Source: Chloroflexota bacterium (GTDB lineage Bacteria; Chloroflexota; Dormibacteria; CF-121). From it: a stretch of DNA of 10,827 bases. The notes under the pieces were generated by a model that did no database searches, was not told the DNA's origin, and was given only the letters and a program-made list of their open reading frames with translations. Below are positions 9,956 to 10,827 of the stretch, piece after piece. Position 1 is the first letter of the stretch. Every line of letters begins with the position of its first letter. The stretch lies in the NCBI GenBank assembly GCA_005882525.1, contig VBGO01000076.1, forward strand, positions 1 through 10,827, in the 5' to 3' direction. The position numbers and the translations under genes are program-made.

Positions 9956-10827
9956 CTACGCCCTGGCGGGTTCCTTGACGGTGTGCTCCAAAATGTCGCT
10001 GATCAGACGGTCGGCGGTGATCCCGTCGGCCTCCGCCTCGAACTGCAAGAAAATCCTGTGGCGTAAGGCGGGCTGCGCCACGGCGCTCACGTCGTCGAAG
10101 GCCACGTTGTAGCGCCCTTCGAGCAGGGCGCGCACCTTGCCGGCTAGCACCAGCGTCTGCAGGCCGCGCGGGCTGGCGCCCCACCGGACATAGCGGCGCA
10201 CCGCCTCGAGTTCGGTGCGGTCCGGGTGCGTGGCCCCGATCAGGCGAGCCGCATAGCGCAGCACGTGCTCGGCGATCGGCACCTCCCGGGCGACCCGCTG
10301 CGCCGCCAGCACCGTTTCCGCATCGGCCACCGGCTTAAGCTGCGGCGTCGACTCACCGGTAGTGCGACGCGCAATCTCCAGCAGGTCAGACTCGCTGGGG
10401 AAGGGCACGAGGACCTTGAAGAAAAATCGATCCAGCTGGGCCTCGGGTAGCGGGTAGGTGCCCTCCAGCTCGATGGGGTTTTGTGTGGCGAGAACGAAGA
10501 ACGGCGATGGCAACGGCCGGGTCTGGGTGCCCACCGTCACCGTCCGCTCCTGCATCGCTTCCAGCAGGGCGCTCTGCGTTTTTGGTGTGGCCCGGTTGAT
10601 CTCGTCGGCGAGGACCAGGTTGGCGAAGATCGGTCCGGCCTGGTACCGAAACTGGCGGCGGCCATCCTCCTCGCTGATGACGTTCGTCCCGACGATGTCG
10701 GCGGGCATCATGTCGGGCGTGAACTGGATCCGCGAAAAGCTCATGGACAGCGTCTGCCCAAGGGACCTGACCAGGACGGTCTTGCCCAGCCCGGGAACGC
10801 CTTCGAGCAGCACATGGCCACCGACGA
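9956..10827 (-). CDS. MoxR-family AAA+ ATPase (N-terminus outside window)
   Basis: This is the C-terminal ~290 residues of a MoxR-type AAA+ ATPase, a chaperone-like enzyme that uses ATP to remodel or mature partner proteins, usually together with VWA proteins. Numbering from the first visible full codon (Val): Walker A GVPGLGKT (9-16), Walker B LVLADE (70-75), sensor 1 in ATQNP (N116), the YPLPEAQLDRF element with arginine-finger candidate R133, and the sensor 2 motif SPRG (R220), followed by the helical lid. All ATPase motifs are intact. The frame runs on past the right edge, so about 25-40 N-terminal residues are missing; the GTG at 10811-10813 encodes the Val of VGGHVLLEG and is not the start. 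The stop is TAG at 9956-9958, one base before the DUF58 start. It is the first visible gene of the leftward operon; promoter and any earlier genes lie outside the window. Confidence 0.97.
   Translation of the reverse strand, partial: VGGHVLLEGVPGLGKTVLVRSLGQTLSMSFSRIQFTPDMMPADIVGTNVISEEDGRRQFRYQAGPIFANLVLADEINRATPKTQSALLEAMQERTVTVGTQTRPLPSPFFVLATQNPIELEGTYPLPEAQLDRFFFKVLVPFPSESDLLEIARRTTGESTPQLKPVADAETVLAAQRVAREVPIAEHVLRYAARLIGATHPDRTELEAVRRYVRWGASPRGLQTLVLAGKVRALLEGRYNVAFDDVSAVAQPALRHRIFLQFEAEADGITADRLISDILEHTVKEPARA

Noticed and set aside
9172..9978. A + strand open frame of 268 codons opposite the DUF58 gene
   Set aside because: It is antisense to conserved DUF58 motifs, has no recognisable domain, and has the shadow-type composition.
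10811..10813. GTG as a start codon for moxR
   Set aside because: It encodes a Val in the conserved GGHVLLEG strand just before Walker A, and the frame is open to the window edge, so the gene is cut rather than short.

Overview
The window carries seven protein-coding genes (two of them cut by the window edges) packed almost end to end. The DNA is GC-rich throughout. I see no RNA gene, CRISPR array, insertion sequence or other mobile element, and no gene-free stretch longer than about 45 bases. The gene set and GC-rich codon use suggest a bacterium of the Chloroflexota or an allied lineage such as Dormibacterota: a DnaE-type replicase with a C-terminal domain after the OB fold, and a MoxR/DUF58/BatA-like block. 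This placement is inference only, since no taxonomic marker is decisive.

Left part, + strand (1-3991): the C-terminal end of an RlmD/TrmA-type RNA uracil-C5 methyltransferase overlaps by ATGA with a complete dnaE, encoding the 1187-residue alpha subunit of DNA polymerase III. DnaE has a metal-binding PHP domain, the three catalytic aspartates, an internal clamp-binding motif, an OB fold and a C-terminal domain.

Right part, - strand (10827 down to 3999): a likely operon read from right to left. It runs moxR (AAA+ ATPase, N-terminus outside the window), a DUF58/VWA protein, a BatA-like membrane VWA protein, and a 901-residue membrane protein with two VWA domains around an amidotransferase-like fold. 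A two-repeat YggT-family membrane protein follows after a 43-base gap. The first four genes are joined by a 1-base gap, a 4-base overlap and an 11-base overlap, so they are probably translated together. YggT and dnaE meet tail to tail with 7 bases between their stop codons.

Working model: MoxR and DUF58 act in the cytoplasm as a chaperone-like ATPase and its VWA partner. The two large proteins share one layout (N-terminal membrane hairpin, large outer domain, C-terminal membrane helix) and would place three VWA domains outside the membrane. Only two of the operon's four VWA domains keep a complete MIDAS metal site. The four proteins of this block (about 2,090 visible residues) contain no cysteine at all, which also rules out amidotransferase chemistry in the 901-residue protein. 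The substrate or partner of this apparatus cannot be read from the window.
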